Source: JBFMAI01 sp040755725
GTDB taxonomy: Bacteria > Planctomycetota > Phycisphaerae > UBA1845 > Fen-1342
Reading direction: 5' to 3'
Length of the DNA: 64,000 nt
Assembly: GCA_040755725.1 (NCBI GenBank)
Contig: JBFMAI010000040.1
Coordinates: 186,001-250,000, forward strand
Part shown: piece by piece, positions 9,015 to 17,789 of the stretch
Layout: every line of letters begins with the position of its first letter
How positions within the stretch are numbered: the first letter of the stretch is position 1
Made by a program: the position numbers and the translations under genes
Notes under the pieces: generated by a model
What the model was told of the DNA's origin: nothing
Databases searched by the model: none
The model's input: only the letters and a program-made list of their open reading frames with translations

Positions 9015-11048
9015 ATGCCCCTTTCCATGTTCAGGGTCCAACGGATGAACGCCTACTACATTTTGATGAGTGTGGCGGTAACGGCGGTCTTGGCCATGGC
9101 GGCAGCGGCGGCGGGTCAAGACCAGCCGCCCAAGATGACCGACGCGGCGGCGGCCTCGGCACAGCCCCTGGTCGAACTCAATCGCGCGATCCAGTCCTAT
9201 TTGTCCGGCGATCAGGACGCGGCGGAAGCCCTCTTCGGCCAGTTACTATCGACCGACCCGCAAGGCGCCTACCGCGCCGCTTGCCACTACTACCTTGGCC
9301 TGATCGGTTTGGATCGTGGTCTGCGGTTCGTGGACGAAGCAAAGCGACTCGCCGAGAGCGGCGCGTCCAACGCGTGGGACCGGGCCCTGGCCGCTCGGGG
9401 GGAGTTTGAGCGGGCCCAGGCCCACTTCGAGCAGGTCGTGCGGGAGGCCGATGCCACGGTGGAGATGATCAACGCCGCCCTGCTGCTGGGGATTTCACAG
9501 CTCGCCAGCGACTACCCGGGGCCCGACCCGCTGGACAAGGAGGCGGCGTTTCGGCTGGCCCGCCGGGCCGAGGACACGCTCCAGCGGTACGTCAGCCAGA
9601 CCGACGCCGGTCGACAGGACCGCAACGGTCACTTCTACCTGGCGGTGGCGCGCTACCGGCTGGCGGACGAGTATCGCAAGCAGGCGGGCCGGGGGCGGGA
9701 GTATGGGGAGTGCCTGGCCTCCGCCCGACAGAACCTTGAGCGGGCCGCGACACTGGCCGCCGCCGATCACGCGGCCGGTCGGCTGGCGGCGGACGAGCAC
9801 GCCCGATTTCAGACCGTGCTCACCTACTACCACGGCTTGTTGGCGGTGGTGGAGCGGGATTACCACGACGCCCGGCGGCAGTTCGGTGACGTGACGCGGC
9901 AGGCCGCCGGCACCGACCTGGCCAAGAACGCCCAGGTGATTATTGAAACGCTGGACGAGGTCGAGACCGCGGCGCCGCTGCCCATCCAACTGCCGGTGCC
10001 GCGGCCGATCGGGCCGTGGGAATTCGAGGGGCGGCTGCGGCTGGGCAACTGGTACGACTCAAACGTGATCCTGCTCGGCAAGGAGACGACGCTGCCGCGC
10101 GGGTTCAAGCGCAAGGACGACTACCAATACGGCGTTTCGGCGGATTTCAACATCAGCCGGTACATCCCCCGGAGCGAAGCACCGTGGATCGGGGAGAGCC
10201 TGACCGTCGGCGTGGGCGGCGGCACGTCGCACGTGTGGCAGCCCAACATCCCGCAGTTCGACGTCAATCGCTACGCGGGCCGGGCGTATCTCAACTGGCA
10301 ACCCCTGACCGACCTGTACCTCGGCCTGCAATACGAAGGGTCGTACACCCAACTCGGTCACGACCCGTTCATCGCCAGTCACCGGTTGACCCCCGTCGTA
10401 TCGAAGATCTGGCGGCTGGCGTCGTCCGATCCCGGGGGCCGGGAGCTCGGGCGCACCGACGTATATTACTCGCACGACGACCGCAGCTACCTGGACCGGA
10501 TCACGAGCTTCCAGCTCAACCGGGACGGGACTTACCAGGCCGTCGGGACGCAGCAGACGTTCAATCTCGTGCAGGCCAAGGACCTGCCCTACATGAGCGA
10601 CTACCTGGCCAGGCACGAGAAGGCCCGGCGGCTGTTCGGCTCCGACTGGCTGAAGTTCTATCTCGGTTACGAGTACCGCGACGAGCGGACGGTGGGAACT
10701 GAGTTCGATCTGCGCGGCCACTCCGTCTTGTGGGGGTTCGACGTCCCGCTACCGTACCGGCTGGCCTTCGAGCTGGACGGCGAGTTCGGCTGGGGCGACT
10801 ACACCGGCGCGAGCGTCTTCGACTTCGAACGCAAGGAGCGGGCCGACTTCGTGCAACGCTACAACTTCGGCCTCACCTACACCATCGTCGCCCGCGGCGA
10901 GAACGAGAACATGCGGACTTTGGCCGTCAAACTGCGCGGCGGCGTCGAGATGACCTTCCAGAACTCCAACATCTGGAACCGCCTGGGCGAGGACATCTAC
11001 GAGTATGACCGGGCGATCTACGGCGTCCAGCTCGAAGTGGACTTCTGA
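9015..11048 (+). CDS. TPR-like plus outer-membrane beta-barrel protein
   Basis: 677 residues from ATG 9015; 9027 and 9045 are alternatives. The 9015 start is preferred because it gives arginines before the hydrophobic signal segment 'YYILMSVAVTAVLAMAAAAA'. Residues ~30-330 form a helical, TPR-like domain ('LVELNRAIQSYLSGDQDAAE', 'ALFGQLL', 'FERAQAHFEQVV', 'HFYLAVARYRLADEYRKQAG'). Residues ~345-677 alternate aromatic and polar residues in strand-like segments ('RLRLGNWYDSNVIL', 'LTVGVGGGTSHVW', 'LYLGLQYEGSYTQLGH', 'YNFGLTYTIVARG') and end in Phe after 'IYGVQLEVD', the usual C-terminal signal of outer-membrane barrels. It is probably an outer-membrane export or assembly barrel with a periplasmic TPR domain; the FecR-like protein and large repeat protein follow. 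Substrate unknown. Confidence 0.7.
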   Translation: MPLSMFRVQRMNAYYILMSVAVTAVLAMAAAAAGQDQPPKMTDAAAASAQPLVELNRAIQSYLSGDQDAAEALFGQLLSTDPQGAYRAACHYYLGLIGLDRGLRFVDEAKRLAESGASNAWDRALAARGEFERAQAHFEQVVREADATVEMINAALLLGISQLASDYPGPDPLDKEAAFRLARRAEDTLQRYVSQTDAGRQDRNGHFYLAVARYRLADEYRKQAGRGREYGECLASARQNLERAATLAAADHAAGRLAADEHARFQTVLTYYHGLLAVVERDYHDARRQFGDVTRQAAGTDLAKNAQVIIETLDEVETAAPLPIQLPVPRPIGPWEFEGRLRLGNWYDSNVILLGKETTLPRGFKRKDDYQYGVSADFNISRYIPRSEAPWIGESLTVGVGGGTSHVWQPNIPQFDVNRYAGRAYLNWQPLTDLYLGLQYEGSYTQLGHDPFIASHRLTPVVSKIWRLASSDPGGRELGRTDVYYSHDDRSYLDRITSFQLNRDGTYQAVGTQQTFNLVQAKDLPYMSDYLARHEKARRLFGSDWLKFYLGYEYRDERTVGTEFDLRGHSVLWGFDVPLPYRLAFELDGEFGWGDYTGASVFDFERKERADFVQRYNFGLTYTIVARGENENMRTLAVKLRGGVEMTFQNSNIWNRLGEDIYEYDRAIYGVQLEVDF

Positions 11049-11095
11049 CGTTGATGACGACCCGGCGGAAGCCGGTTTTCCGGAGAGATGCGGAC

Positions 11096-12178
11096 ATGAA
11101 GGGCAAATCACGAATCCGACTGGCCACGCTGGTGGTGCTGACGATTCTGCCGGCGGGCCTCCTGGCGCAGGACCTGTTCTCGGTCACGGGGCTGTCACGG
11201 GCCGGGGCCGCGACCTGGGCGGCGGCCGACGGGGCTGCCAGCGAGCTCGCCGTGGGGCAGCCTGTGGGCCCCGGGCGGCTAGCGGTCGCGCCAGATGCGC
11301 AGGTGATGCTCTACGAGCCTTCCGGGGCCGTACTCGTCGTGCTGGGTCCCGCGGACCTGACGGTCGAGCGCGACGCCATGCAGGACGAGATTCTCCTGCA
11401 ATTGCGCGCGGGAAAGCTGGCCTGCGCGTCGGACCGGCCGGCCGGCAGTGGCCGGGCCCTCCTGCTCAGCGTCGTGCTGACTGAGCAGCCGCCGTTGGAC
11501 GTCGAGTTCCTCGTCGGCCCGGGACAGACGTTCGTAGTAAGCGATTCCCAGCGTGTGGCGGTCGGTTATCTGGGCGACCCCGCGGCGGGTGGGCTGGCCG
11601 TGAGCGTCGGGTCGTCGTCCCTCGCCCTGACGACGGGCCAGTTGCTGGCGGTGGAGCGCACGGGGCAATCGCAGGTAGCTTCGTTGGGCGACTGGTTGGT
11701 GGAACAGGGGTTTGACCGGGCCTGGGGCCGCGACCTGGGGGTCCGTTCGGCCCAGGTCGCCCGCCACGATGTCGAGTCCAACCTGTTCCAGACGATCATC
11801 TCGTGGGACCGCTATGCCGGGGCGGCGTATGTCGCGGCGCAGATTCGTCCGGCCCCCCCCAGCTTTGAAATCCGTCAGACCGTGCAGACGGTGACCACCG
11901 TGACGCGGCCGACCGGGCGCGGCGGGGCGGTCCAGACGGAGCCGACCGCCGGCGCGAACGAGGTGCCCGTGCTGTCGCCCGCGGCCGCCAGCGTCCAGAA
12001 CCTGCGGGAGGTGGGCGGGGGGGTAACCGCGATCGAGCTCAACCGCAATGCCTCCGCGTTGTTGTCGGCCACCGGCAGCCAGGGGCTCGGCTTCCGAGGG
12101 CTGCGGCTGCTGGCGATCCCGGGTAGCCAAGGCGGCATCCCGACTGTGGGTCCCCCGGGCCTGGGCGGTCAGAACTGA
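11096..12178 (+). CDS. FecR-like domain exported protein
   Basis: 360 residues from ATG 11096, chosen for its GGAGAG site and because 'MKGKSRIRLATLVVLTILPA' starts a standard signal peptide ending near 'LLAQ'; an in-frame TTG lies 45 bp upstream. The region ~45-170 resembles the FecR beta-sandwich: 'VGQPVGPGRLAVAPDAQVML', then 'LVVLGPADLTVE' and 'EILLQLRAGKLAC'. Such domains are common in planctomycetes. The C-terminal third is low-complexity and rich in Thr, Pro and Gly. It begins 48 bp after the barrel gene and is probably in the same operon, acting in the periplasm or at the surface. Role inferred from context only. Confidence 0.6.
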   Translation: MKGKSRIRLATLVVLTILPAGLLAQDLFSVTGLSRAGAATWAAADGAASELAVGQPVGPGRLAVAPDAQVMLYEPSGAVLVVLGPADLTVERDAMQDEILLQLRAGKLACASDRPAGSGRALLLSVVLTEQPPLDVEFLVGPGQTFVVSDSQRVAVGYLGDPAAGGLAVSVGSSSLALTTGQLLAVERTGQSQVASLGDWLVEQGFDRAWGRDLGVRSAQVARHDVESNLFQTIISWDRYAGAAYVAAQIRPAPPSFEIRQTVQTVTTVTRPTGRGGAVQTEPTAGANEVPVLSPAAASVQNLREVGGGVTAIELNRNASALLSATGSQGLGFRGLRLLAIPGSQGGIPTVGPPGLGGQN

Positions 12179-12506
12179 GCGCCGCAGGTCCGATACACCG
12201 GAATGAACGCCGATGCACCAAATCGGCGAGAAATCGCTCCCGGTCGGGACTGGCGCGCGGATAGAATAGCGTTTGCGCGGCCATGGGGCCGCGTGGGGCT
12301 GCGAACACGCCCGCCGGGCCGCGGGTTGGTTCTTTCGCTTCTCCTGGTGCGCCGGTGCAGGGACCGCTCGGCGGACTGTATTTCGATGCACGGATGCGAC
12401 TTGTGGGCAGGTGAGTGAGGACGACGACCGAGTGGCCCGAGGCGGGCTTGCCGCGACGTGCCGCGGGACGCCATCGCCATCTCGGTTCGGGTCGGGAGAT
12501 CGTGTC
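12179..12506. other. intergenic region with a short hairpin
   Basis: 328 bp between the FecR-like gene and the large surface-protein gene. The only structure I can support is a perfect 7-bp hairpin at 12276-12293 (CGCGGCC, loop ATGG, GGCCGCG). It is not followed by a T run, so it is not an obvious terminator. A GGGAG ribosome-binding site at 12493-12497 precedes the next start. No gene is supported inside. Confidence 0.4.
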
Positions 12507-15500
12507 ATGTGTGGGCACCTACGAGCAACTACTGAGAAGACCAAGTCGTTTCGGGCGCCGGCGCTGGCGCTTCTGCTCATCGTCGCGGGCTTGGGACCTG
12601 CGGCCTGGGCGCAAACCGATCCGAACCTCTCGACGTGTGTCGCGACCAACGGGACGGCAGTCGCCAACGGTGTCGATTTCGACACCATCACCGTGACGCT
12701 GCTCGACGCGGGCAGCAACCCCGTCGTCGGTCACAACGTCGCGCTGGCCGCGCTGGGGGCGCCGGCCGGCGTCGTCATCAGTCCGCCGTCCGGACCGTCC
12801 AACGCAAGCGGCCAAGTGACGTTCACGGTAACGTCCACCGTAGCGCACCCCGGCGGCGTGCAGTTCCAGGCGACGGACACCGATGACGTGGTGGTCATCG
12901 CGCAAACGGCCACCGTCGTGTTTGTCGCGGGTCCGACGGACCCCGCCACTTCAAGCGCGGTTGCGACCAACGGGACCGCGGTGGCCGATGGCGTGGACTC
13001 CGACACGATCACCGTGACGCTGCGCGATACTCTGAATAACCCGGTCGCGGGGCACGATGTCGGCCTGATCGCCGTCGGCAGCCCGCCCGGGGTCGCGATT
13101 ACCGCTCCCGGCGGGACCACGTCGGACCCCAGCGGACAGGTCGTCTTCCAGGTCCAGGCCATCCAGCCCCAGAACGTCACCTTCCGCGCCACGGACCTGA
13201 CCGAGCCGGTCGTGATCACCCAGACGGCCGCAGTGAACTTCACCGCGAACCTGACCGACGACGGCAATTCGACGGTGGATCCGGCCGACCTGAACCCGGT
13301 GCCGGCGGACGGCGTTTCGACCAAGCAAATCACGGTGACGCTCCGCAACACGCTCAACAACCCGGTGCCGGGGCACGTCGTGTCCCTGTCCACCGCGGCC
13401 CCCAATGTGACCATCGCGGCCGTCAGCGGCACGACCTCCAACGCCGCCGGCCAGGTCGTCTTTCTGGTCCGCGCGACGCAGGCCCAGGCAGCAACCTTCA
13501 CGGCACGGGACGAAACTCAGGCCCTCAACCTGACCGACACGGCGCAAGTGACCTTCGTCGCCGCCACGACCAACGCCGGGACGTCCACCGTGACGGCCGC
13601 CGCTGGTACCGCGGTCGCCAACGGGGTCGCGTTCGACACGATCACCGTCACGCTGCGCGACGTGAACTCGAATCCCGTCGCGGGGCACACGGTCACGCTG
13701 GCGGCGGTCGGCAGTCCGGCCGGCGTCACGATCGTGCCGGCTTCCGGCGTCTCGAACGCGGGCGGCGTCGTGACCTTCCAGGTCCGCTCGACCGTGACGC
13801 GCCCGGCCCCCGGCGTCGAGTTCCGCGCGACCGACACCAGCGACAACATCGTCATTACGCAGACGGCCTTTGTGATCTTCACGCCGGACACGACCAGCGC
13901 CGCCAATTCGACCGTTGCGGCCGCAGCCGGGACAGCCATCGCCGACGGCGTCGCGTTCGACACGATCACCGTGACCCTACGCGACGGCCTGAACAACCTC
14001 GTCCCGGGCCATAACGTGACACTCGCGGCGCTGGGCGGGCCGGCCGGCGTGACGATCACGCCTCCCACCGGGGTATCGAATGCCAACGGCGTGGTGTCCT
14101 TCCAGGTCCGTTCCACCGTGACGCACGCGGCGCCGGGTGTTGAGTTTCGGGCAACGGACACGACGGACAACGTCATCATCACACAGACGGCCCACGTCAT
14201 CTTCACCCAGGGTCGAACGAGCGCCACCCTGTCCACGGTGGTGGCGACCAACGGCACCGCGACGGCCGACGGCGTGGACTTCGACACCATCACCGTGACC
14301 CTGCTGGATGCCAACAGCAACCCGGTCGACAATCACACCGTGACCTTGGCGGTCTCCGCCGGCGGGTCCGCGGGTGTGAACATCAATCCGGCTTCGGGTC
14401 AGTCCAACGCCGCCGGCGTCGTGACCTTCACCGTCACGTCCACGGTGGCCAAGCTGGTGACCTTCGCGGCGCTCGACACGACCGAGAGCGTGGCCATCAC
14501 GCAGACGGCCAACGTCGATTTCGTCCCCGGCCCCGCCGCCCAACTGCGGTTTGTTCAGCAGCCGGTCAACACTGATATCCAGACCCCGCTGGAAGTCTCG
14601 GTCGAGATCACCGACGCCCAGGGCAACCGCGTCACCAATTCGGGCGATGCGGTGACTCTGGCGCTCATCAATCCCGGCACTTGCAGCGGCAACTTCGATC
14701 CGGCCGCCGTTCCGCCGCCCAACCCCACACAGCCGACGTTCAGCGGCCTGGCCACGTTCACGGCTGCGGGCAACAACCTGATCGTCGATTCCGTGTGCAG
14801 TGGGTACACGCTGCGGGCGTCGGCGCTGGCGCTGCCCGACGTGGATTCGCTCCCCTTCGACGTGGCCGCCGGCACCAACCTGATTGCCACCGCGGCCGGC
14901 CTGTTGACGGCCGGCGAGGCCCGCAATCTCCAGATTACGTACAACATCGCCGGCTCCAAGAGCGTGGCGGCGTTCGACATCCGCTACGGTCTGGACCGGG
15001 CACCGTTCGGGTCGCTGGATATCGAGTTCGGGACGCTGCGCGTCACCGCACCGGCGGACCTGGCACCGGGCGTGCATACTCTGGTGCTGGGTAACATCCG
15101 CGCGGCCTTGAACGGCGCCATCGACGACGGGGACCAGGTCCGCGTCGAACTCGATTCCGCGGGCGAGGTCAACAACGAGACCGATGAGAACGACAACTCC
15201 GCCTTCGTTGCCCTCACGGTGGACCTGGCGATGACCTCGGTGACCGCGGACATCCGCGGATCCGGATCCAACGCCCGGGTGACTTACGCGGTCAACAGCC
15301 CGGCCAACGTGCGGCCGTTCGTCCTGCGGGTCGGGCTCGACACCGACGGCAACGGGACGCTCGACGACCTCCTAGCCGACGTGAACGTCGCGACGCAGGT
15401 GCGCCCCGGCTCGCAGGTCGTGACGGTCCCGCTGGGCACGGCCATCCTCGCCCGCGCCTTCGCGGCCAACTCCGTGCTGCGCATCGTCGGCGAGCTGGAC

Positions 15501-17438
15501 GCCCCCGCGCCCGGACAGGTCCGCGAGTTCTCCGAGAGCAACAACCGCCGCCTCGGAACGACCCGCTACGGCGTCGATCTGGTGCTGACGCGGCTGGTGT
15601 TCCCCGGCACCGGCCTGGGCCGCGAGTTTGATGCGACCGTGAATTACACGGTGACGACCAACCGGATCAGCGAGACGCCGACGGTGGCGTTCTACGTCTC
15701 CGACAGCCCGGCAATCAACGCACCCGGCTTGGCGGCGTCCACGCGCATCGCCACGTTCACGCTGAGCGACCCCGCGGACATGCAGATTGGCCCGCACACG
15801 CGCACCTTCCGACTGACGGTGCCCGTCGGCACGCCCGTGTCGTCCGCGTTCTTCCTCAAGGCCCGGATCGACGACGGCGGCATCGTGACCGAACAGGACG
15901 AGGGCAACAACGTCCTGGCCACGCTGAACAACACGTCCGACCCGAACGCCGACGCCGATGGCGACGGCCTGACGCGGTCCGAGGAGGACGCCGGCTTCCG
16001 GATTCCTGAGAACAGCCTCTTCCGCGCGGACCAGCTTCCCGACGGCCAGGGCTCGGCCGTCAGCCCGGGCGAGACCCGGACCTTCGACAGCGATTCCGAC
16101 ACGGACGCCGACGGCCTCGACGACAAGCTGGAGCACGACACGGGCACGAACCCCGCGGATCGTGACAGCGACGGCGACGGCATCCCCGACGGCCCGGTGT
16201 GGGAAGACAAGAACGGCAACGGGGTGCTTGATCCCGAGGAAGACCTCAACGGCAACGGCCGGCTGGACCCCGGTGAGGATGCCAACGGTAACGGTCGGGT
16301 CGATCCGGGCGAGACCGACCCGCGCCATTGGGACACCGACCGTGACGGGCTGAGCGACTACGAAGAGGTCGCCGGCTTCCTCGTCACGCGCTACGCGACC
16401 AACTCCCGGTCGGGACGCTTCGCCAACGCGACAACGACGGTCGAGCGGGTCTTCCCCAACCCCCAGGCCGCGGACACCGACGACGACGGAATCAGTGATT
16501 GGGACGAGGTGAACACTTACGCGCGGGCGGCCGAGGAGGACGGCAGCGTCCCGAGCATCGGCCGCAACAGCCCGCTGCTGGCCCGCGGCGACCGCGCCGT
16601 GATCAAGCCGGTGTGGGGCATCCGCACCGACCCGACGCGGGCCGACACCGACGATGACGGCATCCCCGACGGTCAGGACCCGGCGCCGCAGATCCACCCG
16701 GCCCGCTGGGGCTTCGACACCAACGCCGACGGTCAGTTCGATGACACCGACATCGCCGGGTTGCGGGCATTCATTCAGAACAACCCGCTGCTGAGCGCGG
16801 CCGAGAAGGCGCGGTTGCTGGACGCCTTCGCCGCCACGGTCGATGAGTTCCAGCGCCTGCTGCTGAACTTCGACCAGGATGGCGACGGGTTCCTCGAGGC
16901 GCCGGACGCCAACGGCGACGGCTTCCCCGACTTCACCCGCTACAACGAAGCCACCATCGAGCAGGCCTTCGGCATCGACTTCAGCAACGACGGCACGCTC
17001 AACGATGGGTTCGACGTCGGCGGCCTCGGCCAGGGGCAGGCCGGCCCCGGCGCCGCCGAGAGCCGCCAGCAGGCCGCCAACTTCAACAAGGACCTGTACG
17101 GCACGTACCGCGTCATCCGCGGCGACAACGGCAACACCCTCGGTGACGGCTTCCTGGATCTCGCCGACTCCGACGGCCAGTTGATCCCGACCGACAACTG
17201 CCCGACCGAGCCCAACCCGTTGCAGTTGGACTTCGATGGCGACGGTCTGGGTGACGACTGCGACGCCGACCTGGACAACGACGGCGTGCCCAATGACATC
17301 GACCCCGTGCCGCAGGACCCGACGCGCGGCGTGCCCGTGGCCGGGCTCTGTGGCGCCGGCCTGGTGCAGGGCGTGATCGGCTGCTTCATCGGACTGGCGG
17401 GCCTGCGGGCCGCCGGCCGTCGGCGCCGCTCGGTATAA
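12507..17438 (+). CDS. large Ig-repeat / CARDB / calcium-repeat surface protein
   Basis: 1643 residues from ATG 12507 (GGGAG site 9 bases upstream). Signal peptide to ~36 ('APALALLLIVAGLGPAAWAQ'). Six Big_1/invasin-like Ig units of ~100 residues follow (DNA 12616-14530), each beginning near 'STVxATNGTAxADGVxFDTI' and ending 'VVITQTAxVxF'. A seventh, different Ig domain with two Cys comes next ('AQLRFVQQPVNTDIQTPLEV'). Two or three CARDB-like domains follow ('VRVELDSAGEVNNETDEND'), then thrombospondin-type-3/EF-like Asp-rich repeats ('DRDSDGDGIPDG', 'NGNGRLDPGEDANGNG', 'DTDDDGIPDGQDP') that should bind calcium. The C-terminus is a tripartite tail: 'VPVAGLCGAGLVQG', a hydrophobic helix, then 'RRRRSV', like a sorting or anchoring signal. 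Probably a surface adhesin or matrix protein exported by the neighbouring envelope genes. Confidence 0.8.
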   Translation: MCGHLRATTEKTKSFRAPALALLLIVAGLGPAAWAQTDPNLSTCVATNGTAVANGVDFDTITVTLLDAGSNPVVGHNVALAALGAPAGVVISPPSGPSNASGQVTFTVTSTVAHPGGVQFQATDTDDVVVIAQTATVVFVAGPTDPATSSAVATNGTAVADGVDSDTITVTLRDTLNNPVAGHDVGLIAVGSPPGVAITAPGGTTSDPSGQVVFQVQAIQPQNVTFRATDLTEPVVITQTAAVNFTANLTDDGNSTVDPADLNPVPADGVSTKQITVTLRNTLNNPVPGHVVSLSTAAPNVTIAAVSGTTSNAAGQVVFLVRATQAQAATFTARDETQALNLTDTAQVTFVAATTNAGTSTVTAAAGTAVANGVAFDTITVTLRDVNSNPVAGHTVTLAAVGSPAGVTIVPASGVSNAGGVVTFQVRSTVTRPAPGVEFRATDTSDNIVITQTAFVIFTPDTTSAANSTVAAAAGTAIADGVAFDTITVTLRDGLNNLVPGHNVTLAALGGPAGVTITPPTGVSNANGVVSFQVRSTVTHAAPGVEFRATDTTDNVIITQTAHVIFTQGRTSATLSTVVATNGTATADGVDFDTITVTLLDANSNPVDNHTVTLAVSAGGSAGVNINPASGQSNAAGVVTFTVTSTVAKLVTFAALDTTESVAITQTANVDFVPGPAAQLRFVQQPVNTDIQTPLEVSVEITDAQGNRVTNSGDAVTLALINPGTCSGNFDPAAVPPPNPTQPTFSGLATFTAAGNNLIVDSVCSGYTLRASALALPDVDSLPFDVAAGTNLIATAAGLLTAGEARNLQITYNIAGSKSVAAFDIRYGLDRAPFGSLDIEFGTLRVTAPADLAPGVHTLVLGNIRAALNGAIDDGDQVRVELDSAGEVNNETDENDNSAFVALTVDLAMTSVTADIRGSGSNARVTYAVNSPANVRPFVLRVGLDTDGNGTLDDLLADVNVATQVRPGSQVVTVPLGTAILARAFAANSVLRIVGELDAPAPGQVREFSESNNRRLGTTRYGVDLVLTRLVFPGTGLGREFDATVNYTVTTNRISETPTVAFYVSDSPAINAPGLAASTRIATFTLSDPADMQIGPHTRTFRLTVPVGTPVSSAFFLKARIDDGGIVTEQDEGNNVLATLNNTSDPNADADGDGLTRSEEDAGFRIPENSLFRADQLPDGQGSAVSPGETRTFDSDSDTDADGLDDKLEHDTGTNPADRDSDGDGIPDGPVWEDKNGNGVLDPEEDLNGNGRLDPGEDANGNGRVDPGETDPRHWDTDRDGLSDYEEVAGFLVTRYATNSRSGRFANATTTVERVFPNPQAADTDDDGISDWDEVNTYARAAEEDGSVPSIGRNSPLLARGDRAVIKPVWGIRTDPTRADTDDDGIPDGQDPAPQIHPARWGFDTNADGQFDDTDIAGLRAFIQNNPLLSAAEKARLLDAFAATVDEFQRLLLNFDQDGDGFLEAPDANGDGFPDFTRYNEATIEQAFGIDFSNDGTLNDGFDVGGLGQGQAGPGAAESRQQAANFNKDLYGTYRVIRGDNGNTLGDGFLDLADSDGQLIPTDNCPTEPNPLQLDFDGDGLGDDCDADLDNDGVPNDIDPVPQDPTRGVPVAGLCGAGLVQGVIGCFIGLAGLRAAGRRRRSV

Positions 17439-17490
17439 TCCGGGCGCGCTGCGGGCCGCGCGCCCGCGTGGCGTAGGAAGGACTCGTGCC

Positions 17491-17772
17491 ATGAGGCGAT
17501 TACCCCGCGCGCCGTGGCGCTGTGCCCTCGTCGCGGCCGGCGCATTCCTGATGCTCGTCGGCGGCTGCCGGAGCGCGGCGCCGGCCAACCAACCGGCCGC
17601 CGCGCCGACCACGCCGTCGGCCCAACCGGCCGACGCGCTCACGCCCTCCGACACCAACCGGGCCCAGACCGCGATCCGGGAAGACCAACGGGCGATGTCC
17701 GGGGAACGTCGGCCGGCCGACCCCGGCCGCGAGCGCGTCGTGGACCAACCCCGCGTCGGCGAGCGGCGGTAG
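17491..17772 (+). CDS. small proline-rich lipoprotein
   Basis: 93 residues with an AGGAAGGA ribosome-binding site. The signal peptide 'RCALVAAGAFLMLVGGC' has a lipobox (LVGGC, Cys 26). The mature part is short and disordered: an Ala/Pro/Thr-rich stretch followed by a charged tail with many Arg, Glu and Asp. It begins 52 bp after the large surface protein and 17 bp before the next gene, so it probably belongs to the same transcription unit. No family recognised. It is the third small lipoprotein in this block. Confidence 0.6.
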   Translation: MRRLPRAPWRCALVAAGAFLMLVGGCRSAAPANQPAAAPTTPSAQPADALTPSDTNRAQTAIREDQRAMSGERRPADPGRERVVDQPRVGERR

Positions 17773-17789
17773 CCGGCGATCCACCGCCC

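Noticed and set aside
12616..14530. Regular ~312-321 bp periodicity, considered as a CRISPR or tandem satellite array
   Set aside because: The period is far too long for CRISPR, the units are diverged, and they encode Ig-like protein domains in one open frame.
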